DNA of 64,000 nt from Sipunculus nudus (Eukaryota; Annelida; Sipuncula; Golfingiida; Sipunculidae): assembly GCA_026874595.1 (NCBI GenBank), contig CM049310.1, positions 52,962,558 to 53,026,557 on the forward strand, read 5' to 3'. The first letter of the stretch is position 1. The number at the start of each line of letters is the position of its first letter. The notes under the pieces are model-generated. The model had not been told where the DNA came from. It saw only the letters and a list, made by a program, of their open reading frames with translations, and did not search any database. The position numbers and the translations under genes were made by a program. This document shows, in pieces, positions 49,301 through 62,479 of this stretch.

Positions 49301-52300
49301 GCCAGACGAACACATCTGTTCTCAGGTCATGCTCGAGCAAAGAATATAACCTTCGATAATGGCGCGAGAAAACTATCGGAAATGGTTTTTATTTTAGTTT
49401 CCAACCCTAACTGATTTCTGTTACTTATCCTTTCTCAGTTATTTCATCTGGTAAGAAACCAAATATATTTAAAACTAGTTCTGTCAGTTTAAATGTCATA
49501 TGATTAGTGCTAAGAGTATTTTAGATTTAAGAGATGATATTAAATAGGTTAAACAGGATTATAAAAGAGAAAGGCAGCTAACATTCAACCTTAAGGTGTA
49601 CCGTGCATGACAAGGTGTTGAAATAAAAAAAATGTAAATCTTTTTCTAGGGAGGCATTTATAAAGTCTTGTTTCGGAACATTATCTTTTATTTATGCCTT
49701 TTCATTTAATTACACTCATTATTCAAGGCAGAACTCCAGAAATATACTAGTATAAGCACAGAGTGGGAAAATAACATTAATTAATAACCAGTATTTTCCT
49801 TCACATGAGCTACGATGAGTGTAAAACAAAGTAGTAGCATATGGCGTTAACACTTATATTGTAGATAAAGACCAGGCACAAAGTTTCATTATTTATCCTT
49901 CAAATGAAACGCGTGGGTCCTACACTGAAGTATAAAGAAAGCATAACCACTGTGTGTTTTGACTCTAGGTTTACGTGAAGAGGACAGAAACATTGATCTT
50001 CCGAGCTCAACGCACTTTCGTCGGTGACCCATTAGGAAAGCCAAACTGTATTCATTATAAATTTTTTTGGCAAGAGCTCCGTAAAAGATAATAGTCCGGG
50101 GCGACCACGTGTCGCCTCCGGATATAGACAGTCTGCAGTTCTAGATTCAGTTCTTTTTTTATCATACATTTATTATATCTAAGACTTTGCAGGTGCTCTG
50201 TGAAATGGATTCCAAAACATAATGTATCCTTTTATTTGCATAGCCAGATTATCTAGTTCATCTGCTTCTTTTCCCCCGGACAAAATATTCCATATGATCT
50301 TGCTGCAGTTACTAAGATAAATGAGACAGATGTAACTACAGTGGACAGAAATACATCCGTATGATTTCGTCTTGTAAATATTCATTATTTCCTGGTCGAG
50401 GCAGAATTAGGTAAAACGTTTGGGTTATAATGTTTCACGAATGTACAGGAAGAAGGAATAAAGACATTTTAATCAGTGTTCAAACATAAACACATTTTAC
50501 GGCATCAAAAAATCGAAATCCATGTTGAATAATGAAGCAATAGAAAGCTGTTTAATCTATTTTCAGAATTTCAATGCGCAAAATCTTTTATCACAATTCT
50601 AACAGTAAATATAAAACCGACTGAGATAAATTACTCCGGACGTTCTACAATACTTTGCTCAGTGAAACCAGATACAAGAAATAGAAATGTTCTTCATTTA
50701 ATGAACTTCAAATAACACGTAGAAGTCTGGAGGGGAGGTAATTACTACACATATCGCATGAACCATGATGGGCCGGTTTTCCTGTACAAAATAAATAGTG
50801 TATCTTTCGATTCATTCGTAAGTGCCCTGCTTACAATGCTCCACACGCAAATATTGGAACACTTGCTTCAACTCAAATGACAAAGACTCTAAGTCATAAA
50901 ATCCCCATCCATTTAGTAAATGGTATCTCTGTCGCAAAAAGTCACATGCTTTCTGTTATATTCCATTTTTTTTCTCTTATAGTTCTTAAAACACTATTCA
51001 CAAGCCGTTTATCCTCTCATTTATGTGAATTCTACCTTTATAATTCATATGTTGCCAAATTAAGAAGTCAAGTGCTGTTGGGTTATATCTGTGTGTGGAC
51101 TGAATTACTACGTGCTCCCATGGAATTTCATGTTGTTCACGTTTCCTTAAAGAGAAACTGAAAGGGAGCAGGTGACCCTTAGAATAAACTGATGCTCCGC
51201 TCCTTTTCGGAATTTATGAGCTTCAGCTTATCGTATATACAGAGACAGTCGAGTGCACCAAGCATTTAACCAACTTGAAAAGGGAAAATATGGTTTGACC
51301 GGTGCCATATACATTTTTATAATAGAGGAAAGAATTACATATGCAACTCTTTTTCGCCGCATGTGGTTCTACGAAATTGCTGTTGGCAAGCTAGTTTAAG
51401 TTATATTTTATCATAAAAATACTGGCAATATTATTTAGTTCTATACAATTTAGTTTTAGCATTTGTCAAAAAATATCATTAACCAGAAATTAATCGTTTT
51501 CACTACATTAATAATCGTTATTGTTTTGAATCAAAATATACCGTGATACATCTGGTTTCGACAAAATATTTTTTTGTTTCAGTTTGCGAAAGGCATTGAT
51601 ATTCCAACAAAGCATTATTAACCAATTTGACTGAGACAAACTGTCATAATGATCCGAGCGACACTAACCAGGCTCTAATTTCCACATTCTCGTCTACACG
51701 AGCGGTCTGAGCCATTAACACTACTTGATTTTCATTATTCTGCAGGACGAAACATGACGGGTGTAATTAGTCCGATACACTTGAGTAAGCGCTCATCGAC
51801 AAAATGATGCGTAATGCAATCGACATCATTTACAAGTCGGTCTCAAGGTAAATAACAGTTTGCTCCTTTCACGGGTGGATAGGGGATTCTTGCCAAAGCC
51901 GAGAGGAGGAGCAGAATATCGGGTATGAATAAAAAATCTGTCAGTTTCGTACCGGCCAACTGAAGGATACTTTTCTTAGTACTTTCCTTATAAAAGGAAG
52001 TACAGACTGAGGAACATTTTGGTGTAGTTCCATCTGAATTATAAACTGACATTTACATTCCCTCTAGAGCCAACAGACCTTTCAGAAAACTTAAACTTTA
52101 TATCACTATTATTTTACATTTTTTCATATGGTCACCATCATCCATCTTACAACAAAATTGCAACTGGTGACCATAATACTATATGTCAGAAAAGGTAATT
52201 TCACCTTCACATTAAAGTTCCATCGTCCTGTTTTGTTAGCCCCGATAACATTAGCGGTGACTGCAGCACCTTTCTCATTTGTCGGCCAACGGCGTCTCAC

Positions 52301-55239
52301 TTATTTATTGGTTCCAGCAGGAACAGCAGAGGTCTATTTATAAATCTGCCCTATACAAACAGGTTCCTTATTTATTGTTTCAAAGAAGCAATAAAACCAC
52401 ACTCTTTTGCCTGCTTGGGACCTTTTTCAATGTCCCCATTTATTAGTACGAGCAACATTAGCAACGCCCCACTACAGATTACATAAGTCAAGATTCTCCT
52501 TTACTTTTTCAGCTGCGCCTAAAGCAGGATTAAATGGATTGGTATTATTTTTTCAGCATTGATTCATCTTTTCAATATTCCATCTGAGGTATTCTTTCGA
52601 CAAAATCAACGTTCCAGCGCACCATATATGCCTCTTACTATAAACTCTTGTTTTTACTCTTATACGGACTCTTATGTAAGTAACATTTTTTTTTTGTTTC
52701 CATACGGGTGATTTGATACTGCATGCATGCAAGTCATTCATATGTGAACCATGGTATAGCTAGAATACCTCAATCTTGCTAATTGGTCTATGATGTTAAA
52801 GAAATTGATTAATTTCTGTATCACCTGTATACATAATGAAACTTTCTCCACTGTTTCGATAGATTAGATCGTATAATAATACCATTGTATTTGATATTGA
52901 ACCATCGTACACATAATTCATCTAAGGTTGTAAGGTTGATGTTCAGAACATAAGAAATTCCAGGATAACGGAATGGAATGACAGCAGAAAACACAATATG
53001 GTGTAATAAAGTATATCTTGTTTTTTGTATGAAAAATAAAATGACATCTACAGATAATGGGAAGTCTCGACACACATCGAGACGACCACCTAGGTTTTGA
53101 TATGAATGTATGGAACGCCTGTTTCCATAAAGCCTGTGGGAAATCTTCTTTAAAACGCTGTTTTAATGCTGCCCTTTTCTGATTTCTTCAAACTTCATGA
53201 GGCTATTTGTTACCATAAACTTTCTTTTGATAATGTTAGGTTTAGTAGGTTTCTTTTTTTTTTCTTTTCTGAAAAGCACAGTCTGAATGAAACAAGCATA
53301 AACACCGCTAGCTTTCAGTATCTGTATATAAGGGGCAGATTCCACATTCTCATCCAGAGGTCAAACCACCCATCAATCAACACGCTTCCCCAGGGTTACC
53401 GAGTTCCCTACAGTACTGACACAAAATGGCAGGTTTAAACCTACAAGCATTGGAACAGGAAACCAGTAATAAATGGCACCCAGAGAGAACATCAATATTG
53501 TATTCTATGTGGACCTGGAGAAATATGAAAAGTTATATGATTTGACAAGATTTTGATATTTCATGTCGTCTCTGGAGCCATGTTCGCTTTCTTGGTGATT
53601 AAAGGTGACCCCATGTGGGCTTGGCCACCGAACTTGCCGATGGATATTTACGACATACAACGCAGGTCTCCTGTCATTTTAATGATTTAAGGACGCCTTT
53701 GATGAAGGTTATGCAAAGATTATGAGGGAAAAAGTGCAGTGGTTAGTTTCTTATGAACGCAAAAAGCTCAACCTGTTTTGAAATTGGTTCCTGTGATTTG
53801 TCCCAGCGTCACATGGTAAGTGATGAGGTTTCTTGAAGTCCTATCGTGTCTTCTAGTATATTTCCCGCTAATAACACACGAACACATGATCCATTATTTA
53901 ATCAGCGTGGCTATTACTGTATATTACGGGGCATTACTGTAAACTGAAGTATGGATTATTTAAATTGACCAACCATAATATTTTCCGATGAAGATGTAAA
54001 GAATATGAGCTGCGTGTTTTGTTGGCATTTAGGAAAAGCTTGAGCACATTTTTTGGTGGCTGGTAAAAAGTATGTGTTACTATGGAAATCCTTTAGCGTC
54101 TGGTATGAACGTTGTGTGCACAGACGACAGCTGGTATGTACAAAACGTAAGTGTTGCTTTGACAACAAAGGCAAAACGTTTACGGTATAAAAACACGCTC
54201 TGGAATAACTTAAGAAAAGTAAACCATAGCCTTCTGAAACATACATACGATAGGTGTCTAGATGCCTGCATAATATACAGTATTCCCTTACTATGACACT
54301 TCACATGTATATGTATTCATGTTTTTTTCCGATAAAATGTGTTCATTGAATAAAAACCCTCTTTTAGACTCCTTGGAAACAAATTTAATTTTACCTCATA
54401 AAAACATATTTTATTTTAAAATAGATGTATGTATGTTTGTATTATATACCAGACTATAATATTCTCTAATTATCATTCTTAGTCTCTAATGTATATATAA
54501 ATTATACAGTTATAATGTATAATTATCATTTTATGATCTGCGTGCAAGTCTACCACACCAAAAAGTACATGTTGTCAGGAAACAAAACTACATGACTCCG
54601 TAAACATATGTCCCTGGACTTGCGGCAAAGGATGAAAAGCGGTATGTTCTGCTACATATTGTTTCGCAATATGTTGTAAGCCATCGACAGTAAAAGTATC
54701 ATAAATACTGAGTTTTCAGCAATTCTCCCATGTATTGCCATGTTAAGTGACACTCCAAATTCCCTTAACAACCCTCTTTTGGATTTTACCCGAGGAGAAT
54801 AAAAGGTACCCTGTCCCTAGCTCAATATATTGCAACCTTTATTCACCTTCCTCCAGCTAGACTTCTTTTTGATTGACCCATGATGCTAGATAGAGTATTG
54901 GCTGAAGCATGGAACACCGGATCCGGTGATATCAGTCCCAAGCTAAATTATAGGATACCCCTGTAAATATCCCTCATTATAGTCCGAAAGGTGTTGGACA
55001 GGATATTTATAAATATTATGAACCAACAAAAAATATATTGGCCCAGCAACCTTGTTTCTATGTTCCGAGATGAACAGTCGAACGACGGACAAAGGCCCAC
55101 AACTAAAGGGCAGATGACATTTAGTCATTTGAACTGGTATTATGAAAAGCTAGAAATCTGCATTCTAAGGCATAAAGCCTCCCCAATGTGGGCACTCTGG
55201 TTCATAAGTGAGTGTACTTTGGTGAATATTCTTAAATGA
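46355..55239. other. Intergenic AT-rich DNA without a supported gene
   Basis: Short frames are frequent but lack codon bias or splice support. The best of them, 48896-49141 (plus; donor-like acag then gtagtt at its end) and 48886-49101 (minus; cacgag then gtagtg), overlap on opposite strands and neither is convincing. Other items: a near-palindrome with a CACGTG core at 50100-50116, and an imperfect hairpin (ttctccgaccctttt / aaaagggataggagaa) at about 48811-48841. Confidence 0.35.
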
Positions 55240-55440
55240 TGTTTCGGAATCCGGATCACGTGTCAGATCAACACCAAAATCAAATCTATTCCCGAAATGC
55301 CCTTAAAATTTCATTAGATTCCATTTAGGATTGCTTGAGTTATGTTGTGAAGGAATGCACACAAACATACACACACAGACACACACGAACGGGGATGAAA
55401 TCATGCCCATCTGGCGGATGCAAAAGTTCAATATACCAGT
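55240..55440 (+). repeat. Widely distributed metazoan dispersed repeat (relic)
   Basis: In order it reads ggaatccggatcac, caccaaaatcaaatc, aaaatttcattagattcc, ttgagttatgttgtg, an acacacagacacacac run, and ccatctggcggatgc. This order (ccggatc... accaaaat... ttcat.aaaatcc... gagttat... acagacagac... ggcggaggt) is a sentence I know from repeats in fish, echinoderm, amphioxus and mollusc genomes. I cannot name the family. It may extend left to the 'gaacgacggacaaaggcc' block at about 55075. Confidence 0.5.
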
Positions 55441-56850
55441 GTTGTGTTTTTAACCTTATTTCGGTTATCAAGATAAAAATTACAGAAGAGCTAAGCCCTT
55501 TTAGCATGGTCAAACATATAAAAAAGACCATCGGCTGCATTTGTCCCATGCCCTTTCAACATTTATAGATCAAAGTGTTCCTCTTACATCCGATTCTTTT
55601 CAGTATATACTAGTTAAACTGCCTATTCCAGTTGGCTGATTTAGCCTGCGTGCTTACCTGTGTTGTTTTCTGGCGGACGAACGCGTGTTATCACGAAAGT
55701 CAGGTGTATTTTCATCAGCGTCTGCATACGCAGTGTTCATTTAAACTCAATAAAAAGGGTATTCGACGAGAAAAACGGAATGTTATTTCTATAGATGGCA
55801 AACAGTCAGGTTAATGAACAGCTGGACTTTGTATCCGTCATTCTTAATAAGGATGTAGATGTGTGTGAGACTCAGGCCTCCAGCTGCACACGTGGGAACT
55901 GTAATCAATATCTAAATTTTTAGTTAAGGTCGTTCTCACGGGTTAGAGTCCTCTTTACAGCATAACTTTCTCACGTCGTGTCCACGTTTCTTTCGACTCA
56001 GAGCAACTTAGTATAATGTTATAGTCGCAATCATAAACCCATGATAATGTAAATATAGTACATAATTTTGTTAAAAGTAGAAAAATCTGGTACATTGTTT
56101 TAATACCAGCATTGGTAATACTTGAAAAGGAGACAAGTAGCTGTTCCCCAAAAGCGTTTACTTGGTGGCTTGGTCTCGTGTTCACCGGAGCTTATGCTTG
56201 CAGGGTTAACTTGTTGCATGTTTAAACTAGAATGTGTACGAGGGCCAACAAACATCAGCCGGAATCGGATTTTTATGTGTTTATAGATGCAGTGCCACGG
56301 GTTCTCTTCGGGAATATAATGGCAGCACAAGCACTGGCGTTAATTCCTATTAATGGGCGGCATGAACCTAGAGACAATGGTGTCAAAATATATAAAAGAA
56401 GCTGCTCAACTAAAAATATATATATAATAATCAAGATTACCTTTTAAATTTAAGGAATTGTTCCTTGGATTTATTTACCCTATCCCTCCTAGTAATTTCA
56501 TAAAAACCTGTCGACTTCTTTGTGTGTTAAGTTTCTAACTGATTTCCAGAATGGTTAGAACCATTGATACCTTTCGTATATGTTTTAACGTACAGAACTA
56601 GTTACATCCAAAGAAGTATTTGTCATATAAGAGGATCGGATTTTTATAACATATAAAAGTAAAGTTTGATTCAAAATCATATTAAGCAAAGAAAAGAGAA
56701 TCACAAATTTGAAATCAAATGTATTCCACGAAATCACACTTAAACCAATGCACAACTGTTCGCGGTGGAGGCAACCACAGTGCCTTGATTTTCTGTTCAA
56801 GTAGATGTGACAAAGATTTATACGCTATCTGATGAATTAAGGGTTATCGT
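55441..56850. other. Intergenic DNA, nothing supported
   Basis: Short frames only (for example 55632-55814 and 56232-56447); no repeats or signals I can support. Confidence 0.3.
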
Positions 56851-56859
56851 TATAAAAGG
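56851..56859 (+). promoter_or_regulatory. TATA box
   Basis: TATAAAAGG is a canonical metazoan TATA box. It lies 48 nt before an ATG that opens a small ORF with a hydrophobic N terminus, so a start site near 56881-56885 would be expected. Confidence 0.3.
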
Positions 56860-56907
56860 GTCAAGAAACTGTAGAAGACATAGCCTGTTGTGCACACGTC
56901 AGAGCGG

Positions 56908-57078
56908 ATGTCTGATAATCTACTAGAATCTCTCCACTTTGTCGTGGTATTTCTAGTGATGTTGAAAATTGAGCAAAACTGTGGCAGAAGACTGCGTGGT
57001 ACAGGATCGGAAGTTGATAATGAGAGATGTAACATTAAAGATAATTATAATTCATTCAGATTGCCTTTTTTATTTTGA
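56908..57078 (+). CDS. Candidate small secreted-protein ORF (56 aa)
   Basis: MSDNLLESLHFVVVFLVMLK begins the ORF: a hydrophobic core that could be a signal peptide. A short polar part with two cysteines (EQNCGRRL... and NERCNIK) follows, and the stop is TGA at 57076-57078. The TATA box at 56851 is the only contextual support. The opposite strand is also open (56850-57035) and looks about as protein-like, so strand and reality are uncertain. No family is recognised. Confidence 0.22.
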   Translation: MSDNLLESLHFVVVFLVMLKIEQNCGRRLRGTGSEVDNERCNIKDNYNSFRLPFLF

Positions 57079-58280
57079 AACGCTAAAAACAGGTACTGTG
57101 GTGTTACTTTTACAAGATAATTAGCCTACCTGTGAACTGTGCGTGACCTTGTTTGCAAATAAATGTTCATAGGTTTTCCGTATCGGCAGATTCTCCTAGC
57201 TATATTTATTTAGTTGCCAACGCCGCTCGTTTTGATAATAATTTTTTCGTGTCACACGTAAACTTCAGTAATTAACACGGCACTGGTAAGCCGAGGAGAT
57301 GCTTGCGTCACAGGGGTTAAAAATACAATAAAATTCTAATACTATCACCGGATAGCAATTCTGTCCTTTCATATCTTATAAGTCCGATACACATTAGAGA
57401 AAGCCAAGCTAAATGAAGTAATATCATAAGATTCAGATAACTGGAAATGTATTGTTTGTGATTTAAAATGGAGGCAAAGTTATTAAAATTTAATGAATGA
57501 ATACCCGACACCACCAACAAATCAGTCTGGGTGTTACCCGGAACGGCAAATCGAAAATTCTATACCGGACTGGCGCCACCAACCCCAAAAACATATATTG
57601 TCTATGATTTAGTTATCACACATTTTTGTCAATGAAAATGGTGTACCAAGCATCTGGAGAAGGGGGGGGGGGGCGGTTGGCTGACCTGTGATACAAATGG
57701 TGCATATATATGCATATGGTCGAGGTTGAAATCATTGTAAATTTTAAATTTGCCGAAAATATTCAGAACAAAAGTATTCATATCATACAGGATATTACAT
57801 ATATTTAAAAAAAGTCCCAATTTCTGCAAAAAATTTATTCATTAACTTTATTTATAATTTTATATTATGACACATTAGGAAATAATGTTCCGGGATGGAT
57901 ATATTTCTATCTATAACTTGTTGCAAATAGAATAATTATTTTTTCATGTGTATAGTTTTAACGTGCAGATAATCACTGTCGAGGATTAATGAAAGTTGTA
58001 TCATACAACGCTACATGCTAGGTGGAGGGGGAGGGGGGGGGGATCCCCCTGACTATCGCCCTTAATACAGCAGTATTGAAAGAGTAAAATAGAAATTACA
58101 CAAAGGCTGCAAACATTTGTCTTTGTAAAGACCTTAAGCTGGACCCGTTACTTTAAGTAGGCCAGCCTGTGAAATCACCATTTTTCATTCTATAGTAACA
58201 GGTAATAACATAAATCTAACACTAGTCATGAATATTAACGAGATAATCATGCTGCGCGAATCATGCCGTCCGTAACTCGT

Positions 58281-58326
<46 letters not shown>

Positions 58327-58421
58327 AGGAAGACAAGGCCGGAAATATGAAGGTACCTGTCAATTGTTAATGGGAAAATTGATCTGAGTTATGGTTCTGT
58401 CTGTCTGTCTGTCTCTCTCTC

Positions 58422-58481
<60 letters not shown>

Positions 58482-59030
58482 GCCACATATTAAATATTTT
58501 AACTAAAATATTAGAGGTCCGCTTTGCATGATATGGCAATATTTAGATAACATGTTGACCACAAAACCATACCCTGTAAAAACACGGAAGGTTCTCTGAA
58601 CATACATTTAACCAAACTGTAGTTTTGCACGATAGCACCCTCTCTCCCAGAGGTTTAATCTTCAAGGAAATTGGAAAAAAATATCGAATATTATTTGTCC
58701 TTACATGACGTAAATATATCATAACAATCAAACGTACCGTAAGTAGAATTTCTATTCTTATTTGTGACATTTCATTCCCCGCGGTCATTTGCTGCTAGAG
58801 TCGATACAATCTCTCTCTTTTGGCATGAGTGAGGATCGTCTGCTGAGGGTTGTCAGTTTCGTGACGAAACAATGGAATTGACACAAGTAGGTCAAACGGG
58901 CGAGACACAAGGTGTACTGTGGTTTGGTCACGTCTTTGGCGTTAATCGAAAGGGTGCGGGTTGTGGCATATCAGGTTAGTGACACCACCTGTCAAAACAT
59001 TATTAACACTTGGCTCTGTAAAGGGTTGTG

Positions 59031-59033
<3 letters not shown>
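57079..59033. other. Intergenic DNA with simple repeats
   Basis: G-runs at about 57661-57674 and 58030-58042 and two CT arrays (listed); actggcgccacc near 57568 matches the palindrome of the Helitron-like repeats. No gene is supported. Confidence 0.35.
58283..58478. repeat. Two (CT)n microsatellites
   Basis: Pure CT at about 58283-58324, and a ctgt/ctct run passing into pure CT at about 58397-58478, separated by 72 bp of unique sequence. Confidence 0.95.

Positions 59034-59072
<39 letters not shown>
59034..59072. repeat. (TA)n microsatellite
   Basis: About 39 bp of pure TA, then atacatacat. Confidence 0.95.
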
Positions 59073-59077
<5 letters not shown>

Positions 59078-59149
59078 CATAATATATATTATTGTATCCG
59101 CCAAAACAGAGTTTTGCGTATACTATGTTTTCAGCCCACCGCCGCCGCC

Positions 59150-60266
59150 GCGTAGGTTTCCCGAGAACTCCTCCGTAACCGCTGGGCGGAATTTTACGAA
59201 ACCCGGGATTATGTTCGGGTCACATGTGAACTGCTGCGCCTTGGTTTTGACCTCTGACCTCTGCGCCTCTGACCTTTCCTCTCTGCCCAGAGTCCATTTG
59301 TGCGTCTGTTTCCATACATAAACCCACATATCTCGGGAATCGTTTGACCGATCAGGAAAAAAAATTGTACAAATGTAGCCCTTGGATAGCTTTATAACAT
59401 ACACAAAAAATGGTGGCGCCACCTGCAACCATGTTTGCACAGTGTCCATCTGTTCATCTGCCTTGGGTTAAAATCACTAATATGTCTGCAGTGGTTTGGC
59501 AAATTCACCTGAAATTCGGCATGCGTATACATCCTGGATAGCTTTCTTGATTTTGTGACAGGTGGTGCCACCTAAATTCTAGTTTACGCTGCAGACATCC
59601 AAGATCATATCTCGGGAACCGTTTGACCGATTGGGCCAAAATTTTGCATGTGTATAGATCTCACATAGCTCTTCATCATAGACAAAACTGGTGGCGCCAC
59701 CTGCAACCATTTTTGCACAGCGTCCGTCTGTTTGTCTGCCTTGGGATAATATCACTCATATCTCAGCAGCGGTTTGACTTTTCCACCTGAAATTATGCAG
59801 GTTTATACATCCTGGATAGGTTTCTCGATTTATGACAGGTGGCGCCACCTACATTCACGTTTACTCTGCAGACATCCAAGCTCATATCTCAGGACTGGTT
59901 GGACATATCTCCCTGAAATTTTGCATGTGTATAGATCTCACATAGCTCGTAATCATACACATAAATTGTGGCGCCACCTGCCATCATTTTTGTACAAGTC
60001 CTTCTGTTTGTCTGCTGTGGGATAAAATCACTCATATACATGTAGTGGTATGACTGTTCTGCCTAACATTTTGCATATGTATACAACTTTAACAGCTTTC
60101 TGGATATGTGGTAACCTACATACACATTTCGGCTGCAGACATCCATGCTAATATGCAACACACCTCACTCTATTTCCCCTTTCCACTCAATTCATGCCTC
60201 ACTTCTCCCGTTCCACTCTGATTTTTGCGGATACACGTAGTCGCTTTTCGACTACATGTATTCTAG
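59150..60266 (+). mobile_element. Helitron-like non-autonomous element with tandem core repeats
   Basis: The 3' end has the Helitron signature: a hairpin (ACACGTAGTCG, loop CTTTT, CGACTACATGT; 60233-60259) followed closely by a CTAG terminus (60263-60266) and a T. The body holds three tandem units of about 278 bp starting at 59327, 59606 and 59883 (catatctcgggaa..gtttgacc). Each contains one or two ggtggcgccacc palindromes and a 'gtccgtctgtttgtctgcc' block. Non-autonomous Helitrons of molluscs (for example the oyster 'pearl' type) share this layout of central tandem repeats and a 3' hairpin. The left end is not defined; 59150 is a guess, just after a ccgccgccg run. No Rep/helicase coding is present. 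Confidence 0.6.
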
Positions 60267-62479
60267 TTATTATTTTTATTATAAGAAAATCCACGTTTGT
60301 ATATGATGAATAATTTTGTTTTAATTAGGGACTGAATGTTGCATATTTTCATTCTCTGTTTTTTATAAGGACTGTTGTTTATGGTATAAAGATCATATGT
60401 GCTAAGATTACTCAGGAAACCCATACCCCTAACAAGTCAGCAAAGAATGGCAAATTATGCTATTCAAGAAAGTAAACAAAGAATTAGACGTGAGGCATAT
60501 AAAGGGCATACGAATTTTGCATGAGAATGTTTTTGTTTTCCGATTAACAATATGGGCACAATATCATCATTCCCTGAGTGATGGCGATTGTTTATATAAG
60601 CCATCTAAACTGTGAAAAATAAGTTGAAGAAATTATATGACTGTATATAGAAAAGTGAAATTTCATGAAAAATAATTTATATAAACTGAAACTCAAAAAA
60701 CATCACGTTAAAAAAAAAACGATGTTTTTAGCTGTCAATTGTGGAAGTCTTGGGTGTGATTACAAACACATATATATCATTGAAGACTCATGCACGCAAA
60801 AATGCAAATAAAAGCTGCCAATGTGGAAACACAGACTCAGGCAAATAGACTCAAACAGTAGTAAATGCTTGTTCTGAGCTTTGTTTATTGTCATCAGGTT
60901 GATCGAAAACTGCTGATGCTCCCAGATGAAAGACAGGCTTATATCCTAAGGTGCAATTCCCTGGAAAAGAGATAACTTCAGGCTTGGTTCGTTGTTTTCT
61001 CTAAAGTAAAATTGTAGAAGCCGCCTATTCGTATGCATTTGTTCTGTCACTCTCCAGATGAAACCGGGTCACTGAAGCATGATAGTGTTTATACATGAAA
61101 AGTGTACACTTGAACACATGACTGATAAGGAGATTCTGATTGAGGCTTTTAGGCCCCGACTGCGGAATCTAGTTGCTGATAGAATCCCTATAAGTTAAAA
61201 AATGTGCTGTTAATATATTTTCATGTTTCGGAGTCCCCAGAGATTGCGCATCCATTGTGGATTGTGCTTCCACAGCGGCCTTCGAACTGTGTTTGAGTTG
61301 AAGGGCTTTGAATAACCATTGTTTCAGCCCGGAAAAATGGATGAACTATTTTTACCATGGTTTTAATGAGAAAATGTTTATGAATATATAGAATATATAT
61401 TTATGAATATATACTTTCAGGAACGCATGCATGAGCGTCTGTGACGCACGAAAGCTCTTTCGGACGTGCCCGAGCGTCCAAACTGATGCGCGAATATCTA
61501 ACGGTTAGCTCAAGAAGAACGCATCTGGCTCTTGTAGCAATCATTTACCTTTACCGTTTACCCCAAACAAACCAGACAATACTGCGTTGACAGCTATCAA
61601 TAAAATCGTATAAATGACGGTAGTTATATTATATTATGGCACGATACATAACCAATTATTTTATGGCACGGCATTGACGTTAATACTAAAAAAATACAAT
61701 TAGATTTTACATAACCCTTCTAATTTTCGCACAGATCCCCTTCCATTTGGACACCTGAAATTCCCATGTGACTCTCCTAACATTGGACTGAGCGTCCCGG
61801 CCTGTCCACTTGTTTCCCCAGTGAAAGCCCTTTACAGTACACATTTATATTATAATATATATACATATCTAAAATCTTTTTTTTTACTTCAGTGTATTTT
61901 ATTTACTAGAAAGGAGAAATTTACACCCGTGTTCGTTTTCCAGTCGCTTTTAATTTTTTTTATATGGCGATGAAATTTCGAACCTACAGATGGTATACAT
62001 ATATCTGTTGACTTGGAAACCAAACTTTTTTTATTTAAATTTTATATAAATCTCAACTATGCTTCAGTGATAATATAAGCAAAATGATTGTTAAAACTGA
62101 AGTAATTAAACTAACAATAAATTTCTGTAATAAGACTTTTTCTTAACAGGAAATAACTAGATCATCAATAAGTAATAAGTTGTCAATCGGGTGAGTTAAG
62201 CTCTCTCCAGTTAAGCATACAGCGATGTATTGAGGATGCACCGTCATAGATGACTTGCAACAAATTTAAATTGAAAACCAAACTTAAGATATTCATATTA
62301 GTTCCAAGCCACGCCTTCGAATGACTGACAGTAAGTCCATAAACGTTGGTGGCTGAACTCAACTTTCGAATATGGATCGGAATCTTTCAATACAGGAATC
62401 TTTCTATACATGATTATATCAGTAGCGGCCTTCCTTTAGCTCCGCCGTGTAGCTTCCATCCGGCATTCCCTTTCATCTA
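60267..62479. other. Intergenic AT-rich DNA, nothing supported
   Basis: No frame, RNA or clear repeat is supported. A CpG-rich patch with partly inverted blocks (gagcgtctgtgacgc / cggacgtgcccgagcgtcc) lies at about 61425-61480. Confidence 0.35.

Noticed and set aside
59123-59449. Minus-strand 108-codon ORF
   Set aside because: Lies in the Helitron-like repeat; the same text recurs in the later core repeats without an open frame.
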